64,000 nt of DNA from contig CAJNAR010000160.1 in NCBI GenBank assembly GCA_905220665.1, forward strand, positions 599,099 through 663,098, given 5' to 3'. Source of the stretch: Albugo candida. Its lineage: Eukaryota; Oomycota; Peronosporomycetes; Albuginales; Albuginaceae. Of the stretch, positions 12,679 to 23,990 are shown one piece after another (within the stretch, counting starts at the first letter, position 1; each line of letters opens with the position of its first letter). The notes beneath the pieces are model-generated. The model saw only the letters and a list, made by a program, of their open reading frames with translations, was not told where the DNA came from and searched no databases. The position numbers and the translations under genes were made by a program.

Positions 12679-12690
12679 TTATACCTTCCA

Positions 12691-13448
12691 TTTGAAAACG
12701 GAGCCGCTTACCAGCCCCCAGCCTCCATAAATTAGTAGATTGGTGGCTCTTGATTGGTTCAAACAGGTATATAGAGTAAATAAAATAAAATTACGAGAAT
12801 CGTTATGCAGCCCCACCCTTCATAAATTAATGAAAATCGGGGCCTCTGATTGGTCTGAATAGATGCAACGGAATAAAATACAATAAAATCACACTTTAAC
12901 TCATCAGACCCAGCTTTCAACAATGCATGCCACCTTCGCTGCTTCGATGAGCTACCTTGAGACAACTTGGCTGGTTTACAAAGAGCTTTTTTTGCTATCT
13001 ACACCATAAGCGCCATTAGGGGCATGTACTAACATTTTCGGTGGAGAGCGTCCATACTGCTCTGAAAAAATGGATCTCTGTGTGAACAGATAATTTGTAT
13101 TGTGTGCTAATTGTGCTGGCAAAAGTACATTTATCAGAAAATTCATTTATTGCAGGTGATCTACTCTCAGTGAATTAAGCAGTTCGACTTGCTTGTGAAG
13201 GCCAGCTTGCTGTCATTGTGCAGCAGATGAAAAGCAGCACCAACAGCAACAGCAACACCTGCAGCACTAAAGTAGATATAACCCTAGCCAATCTTAATAT
13301 TGTAAAATCGCTCCTTGAAACATATATTCAAATAAGGGTACTCTTTTTAGCCAATCATGATTCGTAATTATAGCTTAGAGTGCTGTATCAGAAGGGGTGG
13401 GGGGCTGGCTAGCGAAAACTGCGGGCTGGTTAGCGGCTTCCTTTCAAA
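12691..13448. mobile_element. MITE-like element with about 28-bp inverted ends
   Basis: TTTGAAAACGGAGCCGCTTA with CCAGCCCCCAG at 12691-12721 is mirrored by GCGGGCTGGTTAGCGGCTTC with CTTTCAAA at 13421-13448. Inside are copies of the CAGCCCC...CCTCCATAAATTA module that is also frequent at 34-36 kb, and a CAGCAGCACCAACAGCAACA-type stretch at about 13230-13270 resembling the tail of the MULE fragments near 34.7 kb. No transposase is present, so it would be non-autonomous. Confidence 0.6.
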
Positions 13449-13504
13449 AATAAGCTGGCAAAGCTATATTGTCGTTTACACTCACATAATTGGCTTAATC
13501 GAAA

Positions 13505-14425
13505 TCTTCTAAAAAAAGCACGCTCTGGGCCAACACCTGCATAATCGAGTTCAGCAGACACACTATGCGCGGACACAACTTAACGGGTAAGATCCTGGAT
13601 GATATACGTCTCGTGCCGTGTAATCCTCCCGTTGTGCCGCGTGTAAGCGTGGATGAATGCCTTCCGGTATATGTCCCCTCTCCCCCTGCTTCCACGCCAT
13701 ATATCACAACACTAGAATCGCTAATAAATGAACGAACCATCCCAATGGCGTTGCTACCAGCACACGCGATGATAGCATCGGAGACGTCCGATTACATCGA
13801 ATAGCTACATATGATCTCAGTAAACAATGTGCTGTGATGTAATGTGTTGTATCGACATTAGCTACCCATTCTCGGGTAGCCTTCTTGACTGCATCCTTGA
13901 GTGTCTTTGATCCTGAGCGAATAGGAACGACTTTGGCACCGAGCATTCTTATACCAAACACGTTTCGTGATTGCCGCTGTTAATTCACGGTTACATGCTA
14001 TAAAGCCGAAAACAAACGCAAAACAACCAATCTGGGTGTCACGATATCCCATATAAACGGCACAATCCATACCCAAGAGAGCACAAGCGATTGCAGTAGC
14101 GACTCCGTGTTGTCCCTCACCGGTTTCAGCAAAAATACAATGCTTTCCAAGTCTCTTTGCGAGAACGGAGTGACCGGTAGCACTATTGATTTTATGTGCT
14201 TCTGTGTGCGCTAAATAATCGCGTTTTAGCCATATTTGCACACCTTTACAAAGTAGTGGGACGACCGATGTTGTCTCTTCCAAGCTTTTCGCGTGTTTCG
14301 GAAGCTAGCTTCTTGACTGGATCAAACATATTCTTCTGCGAGTTTGTGATGTGCTTGGACCACAGTTTCTGGAACAAAGCATCCGACAAATGGACCAAAG
14401 TTATCATTCAGTTCCGAGACGGAAC
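13505..14425 (-). pseudogene. Tryptophan synthase beta chain, broken
   Basis: TrpB joins indole and serine to make tryptophan, using pyridoxal phosphate. Reading leftwards from 14425 the family order is kept. NFGPFVGCFVPET (about 14390) comes first, then GRPTTL (14268), [18 protein letters not shown] (about 14200), where the PLP lysine of HKIN remains but the usual T-G-AHK glycine is Glu. [13 protein letters not shown] (about 14120), [13 protein letters not shown] (about 13945), [34 protein letters not shown] (about 13760), GVEAGGEG (about 13675), LHG and HSVSAELDYAGVGPERAFF (about 13540) follow. The pieces lie in different frames. About 50 codons are missing after TTHY, and extra sequence follows the YMG block, possibly an intron remnant. 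It sits in the spacer of the LINE palindrome with no intact neighbour of its pathway. Confidence 0.88.
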
Positions 14426-14665
14426 AGTACACAGGAGAAGCAATGCTGACGCCCAAGTAATGCTCAGGTGAATTGCTGTCTAGCTGCTATAAATCTCACT
14501 AAAAATAGGGTCAGAATGTAATAAAATAAGCCGATTTACACATTGTGGAAGTATGAAGAATGAAAAGGGAGAAAATCATATCTAAGATTACTGTGTTAAG
14601 CGATACTGCTTGTGATAAGATAAACCTCTGTGGAGGATTCGGTATCAGGTGTGGAAGTATCAGTT

Positions 14666-17600
14666 GAAGGTGTCTATATTACTAGAATTAGACTAACTGA
14701 CTTCTCTAGTTGCCTAGGCTTTTTAAAAAAACATATATACATGTGAAAAATATTTCGTGAAAGTACATATGAGAGTTAATAATATATCTTCTCGTTGATA
14801 ATCTCGTATCGTAGTAGCCTCAGCATCCTTAATACGAGCCTGTGTCCAGCTTGTAAATGCTGTAAAGCTGTAAAGTTGTAAAGTTGTAAAAATGGTCCAA
14901 AAGTACCGTGGTTTGCAAATTAGTGCGCGCCACACTACGGTGAGCAGAACCAGCCAACTAGGACTAGGATCTGAGTTGCACTTGCATTTTGACTTGTCTG
15001 TGCCGTACCCGCAGTAATGATCTTCGGCTTCTGAAAAATCCACCAAATGATCCTTGCGTTGCGAGTTGATACAGCACCTTTGCAATCCGAATGCGTTCCT
15101 CGTGGTCGTAACACTGTCTTCGAAAGTACCGAACGTGCGCACTAAACGTGGTGTAGATCACGGAAAGTGCTGGAACTGTCGGAGTTGCTGATCGCTGATC
15201 GAACAAACGGCGATTCCGATCTGTCCAGACGAAGTGCAGTGTCACCGCTTGCAATGCAAGCCATAAATCGGAGATAATGTCGAAATAGTCTTTCCAATCC
15301 GACCGTAGGGTTGGTACGATTGCACATGCAATATGCGTCCAACGTGGTCGAGAGGAGAAAAACTGATCCCAACTAGGGAGTAACTCCCTCCATATTTGTG
15401 CCGTGTGATCGCACTCTAAAAAGAGGTGTTGATCGGATTCCACTGCCCCACACGAAGGTTGCGTGCACAAGATGATGTCGGGCTGACTATCCTTAAGAAC
15501 CAGAAACGAGACCGAACTGGCAGCATTCGGAAGGCTGGACGAAACTGTAAATCCTCGAAAATTGGTAAAACACGTTTTCGAAGATGCCGTGATGTACCCA
15601 TAAAAGTTCGAATTCGTTCTGAATCCAGTGCGTCCGATCTCTCCCGTGTTGACCAATGTGTCGACATCGGATGACTCTTGGTTGGTTCGGGAGGTTTCTA
15701 AACGATTCGTGAGAGTTGTGAGCGTGATATAGATGGAAAATAATGTTTCCTTTCCGTGCTTTTTACTCCCACATAAAATGATCTGCCACTTGTGGTTGGT
15801 GTAATCCAAGTGATGATACCAATCGTCGAGTGGATACGCTGGAGAATCTGAGTGGCTTCATTGTAAAGTCTACTCAGCAACTTTTCTTCAGACATATCCG
15901 ATGTGTTCAGCTCTTCGTCGTTGTAATACATGTCGACAAAATCTTCCTTCGTTGGCCATGTGTCGCTTTCATGAAAAAAGTCTTGCAAACTTCGAACGTC
16001 GAAAAGTGTAGCAAACGTTTTTCGAAATGTTCGATGTGGTTCATATACCATGCCAAGATTGTACCAAACGTTCTGCGTACTCGGATTGCGAGTAGCAGCT
16101 TCGTAATGTAACTTTTGGTCGCAGTGAAACCACATCGGTTGTTCCATGTAGTACTGACGGCGTTGTGAAACATTTGAATCTGATATTGAAATGCTCCAAT
16201 CCATCTGATGCCACATTCTAAATGCTTGTTTCCACCATGACGATATGATCTCCCAGTGAACCATTTTCCCATGTCGATTTGATGCGATGGTGAATATATC
16301 CATCGGCTTGTGTGGTCCAAAGGAAGGTTGGATAAGTTGTAATAATTCCGTCGAAGCAGTTGTCCAATTCGCAGGAATAATTGTTGACGCATCGAATGCG
16401 AACTTCTGAAGGAATTGAATGCTTTGTAGCTTTAATCGTCCCACCAAAAAACGAACTTGTAGTCCACCATCTTGTCGGCGAAGATATAAAAACTCTTTGC
16501 TGAGTAGGTGAACATGTTTTGAATCTTTTTTGTTTCCGACCAAGCAAAAATCGATTTAACATCGATTGCCACTGTCGAATAGTCATTGCTGGTATACCAA
16601 CGTGCATCGTGCAATGCCACAAACGTGATAAAATCATCGTCTGCGCAACCAGTAGTCGACCACGAACAGTTCTTGCTCGTCGAAACCATACACCAAACCC
16701 ATCGTAGAAACGCTTGTCGAGAGTTGAAATAACCATCGAGTGAGTTGGTTTCTGGCCGAACGGAATACCCAAATACTTGACCGAATCCTCCGGACCCATT
16801 ATGGTCAAATTGGGAATACGTGGACATGGCTTGGTCCGATTCAACGAGAGCAAGGATGATTTACTCAAGTTGAGTTTCGCACCCGATCCATCGCAATAGA
16901 CTTGGACGAGTTCGAGTTGCGTCAAAACACCATTTGGTGTCTCTGAAAGCAATGTCGAATCGTCTGCGAAAAATAATCCAGTTGCGACAGTCGTGTCATT
17001 AATCCAAATGCCATGTTCTTCATGTTGACGAAGTAAATTTCCCAAAGGTTCGATCGTCATCAGAAAAAGTAATGCTGAGAGAGGATCACCTTGTTTCACT
17101 CCACGTTGTGGTGTAATGGACGGTGTGATATTTCCATTAATCATCAACTGCGCCTTTGTGTTATTGTACAAAAGACGAACCCAGTCGATGAAACTTTTTC
17201 CAACGCCCATTTTTTCCAAAACGCGAAACATGTACGTCCAATTGACTCGATCATAAGCTTTCTCAAAGTCGAGAAAAATCGCATAAGCTTCCTCCCCACG
17301 ATGAGTGACCAAGTCTTGTATGTCGGTCAGATGTCGAATATGGTGATGCATTGACCTTCCTCGCACGAATGCTTTTTGATCTTGATGGATCAATTTTGGC
17401 AAAAAACGTTGCAATCGATACGCCAACACTTTTGAAAGTACTTTTACATCGACGCAAAGTAGTGCGATCGGTCGATAGTTGCCAGGATCACCTCGTGATC
17501 CTTTTTTGTATAAAAGTGTGATTGCCGAGTGACGTTGTGATCGAAGTAAAATTCCTCTTTCCAGTTGATATTCGAACACGATCTTCAGACACTCTCCAAA

Positions 17601-18792
17601 CGTTTCCGGATCAAGCTGATAAAATTCCGCTGGTAGTCCATCCATACCTGGAGAAGAACTACTCCTCATGTGCTTGATCGCTTCCGCCATCTTGGTCGTA
17701 CTTAAGGGAGTTGAGAGACGGTCTTGCTCTTCTGAGGCAAGGGAAACTTGAATCGAATCGAGTAACTTTTTTTGCTTTCTTTCACTTGGAACATTTGAGT
17801 CGGTCTCTGAGCTATAAGGAGAGCCCATGACACCACCCCAGTGATCTCTGAATTCGTCAATAATCTCCCTCGGGTTCGATGTCACGGTACCACATTTTTT
17901 TGTAACATTTTCGATCGGCACGCGACGACAAGAACTATCCGAAGGGCGAAAAAAATGCTTGGAAGAGTTGTCCATATGCTTCACGTGATGGTCGAAGCTT
18001 TCATCTTGGTTGTATTTCGCATTGTTTTCGACTGAGATTCTAAATTGTTCGAGACTCGATTCGTAAAAATACCGTGACTCAATGGTGTCTTGGATGCGAT
18101 ATCGAGCTGCTGCGAATTCCAAAACACGCTGGCTAGACTCAGCATCACGTCGGCTATCTTTTGCAACCTTTTGTTCAATGCTTTGAAGCTGTTTCTTGAT
18201 TTTCGTCTTCCAACTTTCCCACATTTTACCGGGGTTCGAAGTTGTCCGTAACTGTTCGAGCACCAAAATCGCTTCCAATTTGATTGCTTCGACAACTTTA
18301 GGATATTCAAATAGTCGTAATGAACATTTCCAATATCCTCGACCCGGAAGTTGAGTTGGATTTGCAAAAGTTACTTTTTGTGCCAGATGATCTCCCGCAT
18401 GTCGTGGACGAAAATACATAGAGGTTTTGTATACCATATTGAATAGCTCTTCCGACATGCAGATATAATCAAGTTGATTCTTGCGCGGTAATGGTCCTGT
18501 AAATACTTTTTCAGTCGGATGTTGGATTCGTCAAGCGTTTACCACACCCAACTGTGAAAGCCATTCCAAACACGCTACTCGACTTGGTTCGTGTAGAATT
18601 GTTCCACTTGAAGCATCGATAGCTGGATCGAGTGGTGTATAAAAATCACCAAATATGAGATGAGTTGCGGTCGATTCGGAAGTGGTGGAGAGAAATAACT
18701 CATAAAAATCACTCTTTCCTCGGCCCGCATTGGTGCATATACATTGCGAATATACACCGGTGCGTCGTGAATGAGAGGAACCAAAACCAAAT
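14666..18792 (-). repeat. Right arm of the 4.13-kb inverted repeat
   Basis: This is the mirror image of 8271-12397 (coordinate sum 27063). The spacer between the arms is 2268 bp. At the outer end, identity drops at once: bases 18793-18822 differ from 8241-8270 at about six of thirty positions. Confidence 0.95.
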
Positions 18793-18945
18793 AACAATTT
18801 GGAATACTTCGTTCGGTGAATTCGTCACCAATTGGTTGTGAACTTGGAACTTTGTCTCTTGAAAACAACGAATGGAGTACTGTGATAGGACGTGATCGAT
18901 AAGATGACGATTTTTATGGATCCCATCGGCATTCAACGTGAGTGC
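14964..18945 (-). pseudogene. LINE-B ORF2: endonuclease, reverse transcriptase, C-terminal zinc finger
   Basis: From 18792 leftwards this is the same sequence as LINE-A ORF2. It has the same FADD reverse transcriptase site (16959-16970), the same intact 746-codon part (16218-18458), the same frame changes at about 18690, 16520 and 15720, and the same in-frame TGA at 18531-18533. Upstream of 18792 it has its own diverged endonuclease N-terminus. There, ADGIHKNRHLIDHVLSQYS and CFQETKF correspond to LINE-A's NVNGIHK and YVQETKF segments, but a stretch of about 100 bases is missing relative to LINE-A. It cannot make a full protein. Confidence 0.88.
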
Positions 18946-18959
18946 TTAGATATCGTTCC

Positions 18960-21185
18960 ACTCTGAAATTATCGACGAGCCCTTAGCATTCACGCTGAAG
19001 TTGACCGTCAATCAACTTTCTCCTTCCATTTTGAGTCGAGAGGTTTAGTTTTCCTAACTCTTCCGGGAAAAAGAAAGTTTCGAGAGAGAGCTCTTCAATT
19101 TCGCCACAGAGAACCCCTTGCCATTCACCAACGAATCATTGAGACCAAGACTTAATGCCTACCTCTGAGTGTGACAACGATAGTAGCACATTGGCTGGCA
19201 ACAAGGGACTGTTTCCTGGAATCCAAATAAATGCCGCTTCAGTGTGATATTTGGCCAAATCATCATTTGTGTAAAAAATGGGGGCAGTATACATAACACC
19301 TTTAGTCGCTCTTGACAAACCGAGAACCATTTCCGGCATCGCCCTTCACCATAAGGCGATTTTCTTGAAAATCACATTTCGTTGCAACGGAACTTTCCCA
19401 CCAACATTTCGACTCCATCGTGTAGGGAACGTGACATCTTCATTCAAATTTTGAGCAGTGAAACTTGAGTGACCAGCAGTAAATGCGCAACATCGTCCAA
19501 TGCTTTGTCATTGGACTCCATACAGGCAAGTAACACACACTTATAGCGATTGGATAATCAGGTGCTGATCGAATATTGACCGGATTTGTGCTGAACTGAA
19601 TCAGCCTGCTTGGACCAGCTTGTCCGGTCTAATCGCGTGGATGGCATTTTTGAAATCAAATTCCATTAGCTCTCCCACCTCGCCAAGTCTGATTGCTCGC
19701 TCCAATTTTCAACCTTTGTGTGGCATTCTCGAAAAGAATGAGCTGTCGATTTCAGATTGGCTACTTTTTCTGGAATACGTGTTGTCACGGGAGAAATGTG
19801 AATTTGTGTGCCATGTTCCGGATTGCCAATTGCTTCGACTTCCTTTCTCCCTACCTCCATTTCCGAGAGAACAGACAAATAGTTCTTTTTGGTCACCAAA
19901 CCAGGTAGAGCACTAGGTCGTGCTTTTTACCCCATGTGTCGAAATGGGTCCAAACGTGTGACGTTTACCTTGTGAACGAACCGCCTGCATGGTGATATAC
20001 CCATCCCTTCCACTGGTTCTGATAAGACGAGTGGAGCTGGTTTTCTTCAAGTACGAGAAGAGGAAGGGTTGGTTGCGTCAGTTCCGGGATTTCTGGTGGT
20101 GTGATATCTGGAAGAGAGTTGAACTCCAACGAAATTTGGTAGGAAAGTTTTTGTTCGACTTTCATTGTTGCCTTCTATTGATCGAGAATCGCTACATCCC
20201 TGGGTTGTCTGGCGACCACAGATGCCGCATTTGGTATTTCTTGCTGATTTTTGAACTTTTGTTCCGTCAGTGGGAATGGCTTCTAGATCCAAACAATATG
20301 GACCACGCTGACCGTGCCATGCACGTTCCGTTGGAATCGGAGCATTCTTACTCCTTACAGAAAAAATTGATTTGCCGAAAGCGATTTGCTCGCATACTTT
20401 CCCTACACGCAACAATGTTCCAGGCATGTGTAGGACGCAGAGAAAACTCTCAACGTCGTTTTAACGACTCCTTTGGAGGAATTTGCTTCTTGAAATGTAT
20501 CGAAAACGATTACGCGATTTCTTTAGTGAAGGGATATCTAAATACTATTCCAATCAACTTTCAGACCGAGTCCAAACATGTTTATTTAATACCGGCGTTC
20601 TAAAGTTTCGTGCTCTTTGAAGAAGTACTTTCACCTCGAACGGTGACCGTCTGGCACTCCAGTTGTTCAAACGCGTCTCTAGACGTGAACATCATACGAA
20701 CAATTTCTCCTGGGAGTTTCGACGCCTATCAAATCTGACGACTATCCAGGAGAGACTCAAACACCGGGTTGCCGTGATGCCGGAGGAGTGATGTCAGTAA
20801 TTTACATTTAGAACGCGAGTCGAAGCCTGACCCCCCCAAAAAAAAACTCATTGGAAAACTGCTTTTGTAATCTTCAAAGGACTTGCGGCCTCGATTTTGG
20901 CGACCACGACTTATCAATCCGGATAATCTTCCGCATAAGTTCAGATCTTGCAGCAAAATTTGAAGATTTTGTCTTTGGGAGCTCCACGCGGTATTGCGCT
21001 TTCGCTCTATCACTGTCTTTGCGCGTGGATTCATCAGACTTGAAGGGTTCTGCCAAAGTGGGACGTTTGGTTTCGTCCACGCTTGCAGTTGCCTTGGCAC
21101 CACTCCGTGACGAGGCATTGACAGTACCATCGGCATTAACCTGTGCAGTCACACTGGTGGTGGGGTACTCTCCACGTCTTCGCAC
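18960..21185 (-). pseudogene. LINE-B ORF1 region, decayed
   Basis: Fragments reading leftwards include KATASVDETKRPTLAEPFKS (about 21065), FGKSIFSVRSKNAPIPTERA (about 20350) followed by GQRGPYCLDLEAI, PNFVGVQLSSRYH (about 20130), EVEAIGNPEHG (about 19830) and IWIPGN (about 19220). Each has a counterpart in LINE-A between 5450 and 7500 in the same order, which defines a shared ORF1 protein. A CGICG motif near 20250 might be half of a zinc-binding site, but a full knuckle is not visible. The frame is interrupted repeatedly. Confidence 0.6.
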
Positions 21186-21429
21186 AGGGGTGATGACTCA
21201 TCAACAATCATGCAGTCAGCCGAGGCAAGGTGGCTCACGATGGTTGTCACGTCACTACAAGTGGAAGCTGGAACCCGTGGCTGTGTCTATACGTCGACTT
21301 AAACAAGTATGTTCGAGCTATCTCAGTAAATCGGCGGGCTACGTAATAGCCGGCGAATTGAATAGTCTCAAACACTACACTGTTACTTTCCCTGGGTCGA
21401 AATCAGCAATAACATCAGGTCGAACGTGA

Positions 21430-22363
21430 TATAGATACTGTTTACACTGTCCATATATTCCACATATCTTAATTAGGCGCTGCTGAAAGTACGAAGGTTT
21501 TGTCGACCCTGTACTCTTCTGACATTGGTTATGCTTGTATCCCACTTCATCGCATTCGTGTCAGCGAATGGTATATCCAATCTCTCGATCGATTGTTGCG
21601 TTCTTCACGACAAGTCTTTGTCACTAGAGTGTTACGGTTGTTGCGCCAAACTCTTGTATTTTGATTTATGGTTCATCGCTCACCCCCGACGCATTCCCTC
21701 TACCGCTCCGTTTTTCTGGCGGCCACGCATACCATCATCACGCCCTCGTAGATTTTATTATGATGCGATAGCTTTAAGCGCTTTTTTTGTTTGCCTCATT
21801 TCTGCTTCGTGTCGAACTCACGCTGTCGCATTTTCTTTGTCCTCGTACAGGTCATTTGCTCACGCTTTGCTATTATTTTGATATTTGTATACTACTCTTT
21901 TGGTAGGCTTCCAAGCAAAACTATCACCTTCTCGTCCTCCAACATGCTGTGGCAAGATGAGTATATATATCGTCAAACATGAAGAGATGTTCAAAAAAAA
22001 TGCATCACCAGGAGTCATCAAAAACTCATGCAACTTTTTTAAGAAGCTAGACACGGTTATAGAGATTACGCTTCTCTCATATTTTGTGATAATTCATTTT
22101 CCGGTGGGATTAGCTGATGGGAGCACCCGGATTGGCCATTTTTGTCACTTAAACCTTGAATAAAAACGTCCAACCCTGGGCATTAAGTATAGGAATTGCC
22201 TTGAGTCTTAGTGCTTTACCTCTTGCCCAACAAATCTTTTGATTCTACTCTACCAGAAATTTCTGCCCCGATTGTATGTAATCGTTGTGAATAAAGCTGC
22301 TCTCTTACGGAGTGGCTCGCCGATAGAACTCTTTTCCGCAGTAACAGGCTCTCGTTTTATGCT
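21430..22363. other. No recognised gene between LINE-B and the gypsy element
   Basis: The plus-strand frame at 21525-21881 has several cysteine- and arginine-rich stretches but no domain that I can name. The region ends at the target-site duplication ACTCT (22364-22368) of the gypsy element. Confidence 0.5.
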
Positions 22364-22368
22364 ACTCT

Positions 22369-22586
22369 TGTGAAGACTTATTGTTCACTTAGAAATTTAA
22401 AAGTGCCTTAAAATAGAACCTTAGTTCGCTACCCTGTGCTACCTCTAAGCCTATCATTCTAGTTCCCTCTTTAATGTTCCTAATGACGTCATCTTGTGAC
22501 GTCAGACCATGACATCAGCCTGTGACGTCATGGCCTGTATAGCATACAGTCAGCTCAAACTTGTTGCCTGACTGGGCGGCATGACA
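22369..22586 (-). repeat. 3' LTR of the gypsy element
   Basis: It is 218 bp. On the plus strand it starts TGTGAAGACT and ends GGCATGACA, so it keeps TG...CA ends. It aligns without indels with 27710-27927. Confidence 0.93.
22484..22530. promoter_or_regulatory. Four TGACGTCA-type palindromes at 13-bp spacing in the LTR
   Basis: TGACGTCA at 22484, 22497 and 22523 and TGACATCA at 22510 start exactly 13 bp apart. TGACGTCA is the classical CRE/ATF-type bZIP binding site. The other LTR keeps the same four positions. Confidence 0.8.
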
Positions 22587-22593
22587 TCTCCCC
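22587..22593 (-). promoter_or_regulatory. Candidate polypurine tract
   Basis: On the minus strand GGGGAGA directly precedes the TGTCATGCC start of the 3' LTR, where plus-strand priming normally occurs. Confidence 0.6.
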
Positions 22594-22614
22594 GGACTTG
22601 ACTTCGCGTTGGCG

Positions 22615-23990
22615 GTTTCGAAAGTCTGTACTAGTCGCTGCCAATGCGAAACGTGGTGGATAGCCTTCTCGCGTTCCCAAGTACTATCACACTACGGGAG
22701 GCCGTGCCATTTTACTAGCCATTCCAATTGGCGGCTGCGCTGACGACGACGAAGCAACTTTTCCACAATTTTTAGTTCCTTCCCGGTATCTGGTTCTAGG
22801 ATGATTGGTGATGTTTTCGGAATCGGTCGTCCATCGAACTCGGACGCATTCGGCGTATATGGATAGAGTAGGTCGACGTTAAAAGATGAGTGCAGTCTCT
22901 TCATATTTCGCGGTAGCTTCAGTTTAGCTACATTCGGGTTGATCATCGAGATTATCTCAAACGGTCCAACCTTCTTTGCTGTGAGCTTGGCTTTCTTTAA
23001 CTCAATGTGAGCGTTAAATGTTTGGAGTGGAAGATTCTTGGTATCCTGCAGAACTAAGCCCCCGACACTAAAGGCTAGGCTTGTTCTTTTCGAGTCATAG
23101 TGTTTATTCTGTCTCTCATGGGCTGGTTCTAGATTTCCGAGTGCCTTACGCACTAGGTCTTGGCGATCCTTGGCGAACTTTGAGGCGAACTTTCAGGCGA
23201 ATTCTGAGATGGATTGTGGATTCATATCATCATAGTCTTTGTATTCGTGAGAAACCAGATTGGATACTTTTCTTCCGGTATCAATCTCAAACGGGGTGAG
23301 CTTAGTAGATGCGTTGACTGAAGTGACGTGGGCATATTCTACCGTGCCAAGTAACTTGGCCCAATTTTCTCCACTGTATGACACTAAGCAGCGTAAAGCG
23401 TCTTCTAACAACAAGTTTTGGCGTTCTTTTTGTTCATCCGATTGCGCTCTATGAGCGGTCGTCATGCTTAGCTTGACACCCATCATGGTCATTAGAGATT
23501 TCCTAAACTTTGCCGTGAACTTCGGATCCCGATTGCTGATGATAACCTTCGGCAGTCCATGATGTCGGACTACGGCATCGAAAAATATCTTGGCGGTGTC
23601 TTTAGAATCTGCAGTCGTATACCTTGGCGCATAGATTGGTCTCTTCGACAACTTGTCCACGACGACGCAAATAGCATCGTACCCTTCCGACACGGGTAGT
23701 CCAGTAATGAAGTCCATTGATACTAATTACCAGCATTATTCCGGAATGGGTATAGGTATCATCAATCCATTCTTTTGCAGGTTGTTTGACTTTCATCGAG
23801 CGCATGTCTCACATGTATCGACGTACTTGTGTGCCGTCTCCAGTATCTTCGGCCAGTAGTACCATTGCTTCAACTTCATGTAAGTTCTGCGAACTCCTGG
23901 ATGTGCTGCTGTGGCTGCATCATGAAACTCGTAGAGAATCTTCATCTTTATTTCCGGCATGTCTGGAATGCATATTTGCTGCATTGCATC
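22615..23990 (-). pseudogene. Gypsy integrase with C-terminal chromodomain, broken
   Basis: The integrase inserts element cDNA into the genome. From 23984 leftwards there is an HHCC-type zinc part: HPGVRRTYMKLKQWYYWP followed by CETC. The catalytic core runs from MDFITGLP (first Asp, about 23710) through ISNRDPKF (second Asp) to an EQKERQN stretch that keeps the Glu. A VGPFEI segment near 22955 fits the GPY/F module. A chromodomain follows: KIVEKLL, LEWLVKWHGLP (about 22700), then past a stop DSTWEREKAIHHVSHWQRL. In chromoviruses this domain is thought to steer insertion to particular chromatin. Frameshifts separate the core from the C-terminal part near 23180 and interrupt the chromodomain near 22690. 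Confidence 0.9.

Larger units (their letters stand above)
14666..21230 (-). mobile_element. LINE-B, non-LTR retrotransposon
   Basis: This is the second LINE of the same family as LINE-A, on the opposite strand, so the two 3' ends face each other across the spacer. It reaches further 5' than LINE-A: ORF1-like sequence continues to at least 21185 and probably 21230, where an acidic ESSPLCEDVE stretch can be read. The part distal to 18793 is diverged from LINE-A and differs by net indels of roughly half a kilobase. It is therefore an independent copy that became identical to LINE-A only over the last 4.1 kb. Confidence 0.85.
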
